Both the position numbers and the translations under genes were made by a program. From Syntrophomonadaceae bacterium (GTDB lineage: Bacteria; Bacillota; Dethiobacteria; DTU022), in the NCBI GenBank assembly GCA_003564055.1, contig PWSG01000034.1:1-5855 (forward strand): DNA of 5,855 bases, read 5' to 3'. The notes beneath the pieces are model-generated. The model was not told the DNA's origin. It did no database searches and worked only from the letters and a program-made list of their open reading frames with translations. This document shows, piece by piece, positions 5,711 to 5,855 of the stretch. Within the stretch, counting starts at the first letter, position 1. Every line of letters starts with the position of its first letter.

Positions 5711-5855
5711 TTAGCTTTGCCGGTTGTCAAAAATGGTCTGTTCAGTAGTAAACTTTTCCAGGCCGATATGGTTGGCAACTGCATCCAGTGTGCTGGACTC
5801 AACCGAGAATGGAACTTTATATTCAGCCTGCAGATCCTGCTGCAAAGCCTTAAGC
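5711..5855 (-). CDS. 3' end of an unrecognised gene, truncated by the window edge
   Basis: The reading frame is open from the right edge (first full codon at 5854) to a TAA at 5711-5713, giving the last 47 residues of a protein. They include KALQQDLQAEYKVPF, SSTLDAVANHIGLEKF and the end TIFDNRQS. The acidic, helix-forming composition and the terminator-like hairpin just after the stop support real coding over the other frames. I do not recognise the family from this fragment. A different-frame ORF at 5611-5802 with a TTG start runs through the terminator and is rejected in its favour. A promoter of their own suggests that the kinase and regulator are not simply co-transcribed with this gene, though it may be functionally linked. 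Confidence 0.6.
   Translation of the reverse strand, partial: LKALQQDLQAEYKVPFSVESSTLDAVANHIGLEKFTTEQTIFDNRQS

Noticed and set aside
5611..5802. 63-residue minus-strand frame with a TTG start at the right end
   Set aside because: It runs through the GC-rich hairpin, overlaps the better frame ending at 5711, and its Pro/Lys/Phe composition resembles no protein I know.

Overview
The window comes from a Gram-positive anaerobe of the Bacillota (Clostridia), most likely a Desulfotomaculum/Peptococcaceae-type lineage. That placement is inferred from the Rex repressor, YlxP (DUF503), a YtqB/MnmM-type tRNA methyltransferase, strong GGAGG ribosome binding sites, frequent GTG starts (three of the six genes whose start can be assigned) and moderately AT-rich DNA. 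No species can be named from the sequence alone. All seven recognised genes lie on the minus strand, so transcription runs from the right end to the left end.

Right part (about 4046-5855). A truncated unrecognised gene enters from the right edge and ends at 5711. A GC-rich hairpin terminator (5663-5685) follows it. An extended -10 promoter (5599-5627) then drives a tightly coupled two-component pair: a soluble PAS-histidine kinase (4421-5536) and a receiver-only response regulator (4046-4417). The regulator's Shine-Dalgarno lies inside the last codons of the kinase. A perfect 10-bp hairpin (3983-4006) follows the regulator gene.

Middle part (1896-3932). Three genes are packed 6 and 12 bp apart: a radical SAM protein with an atypical CX4CX2C cluster motif, a YlxP/DUF503 protein, and an MnmM-type methyltransferase. 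MnmM makes the last methylation of mnm5(s2)U34 in tRNA, and ylxP in Bacillus lies among translation and ribosome-assembly genes, so the block looks like an RNA or translation module. The radical SAM protein is its uncharacterised member.

Left part (1-1786). After a 109-bp gap comes a long-chain polyprenyl diphosphate synthase (isoprenoid quinone or lipid-carrier side chains), then, 52 bp further on, rex, the NADH/NAD+-sensing repressor. A respiratory-lipid enzyme beside a redox sensor is a sensible pairing, but I see no convincing Rex operator in the window. The last 84 bases hold only a weak AT-rich inverted repeat and a possible -35 element for a gene beyond the left edge.

No tRNA, rRNA, insertion sequence, CRISPR array or integrase is visible. 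No gap without a gene exceeds 300 bases. Most of the window is ordinary housekeeping; the points most worth following are the radical SAM protein with its unusual cysteine spacing and the two-component pair that has neither a membrane sensor nor a DNA-binding output.
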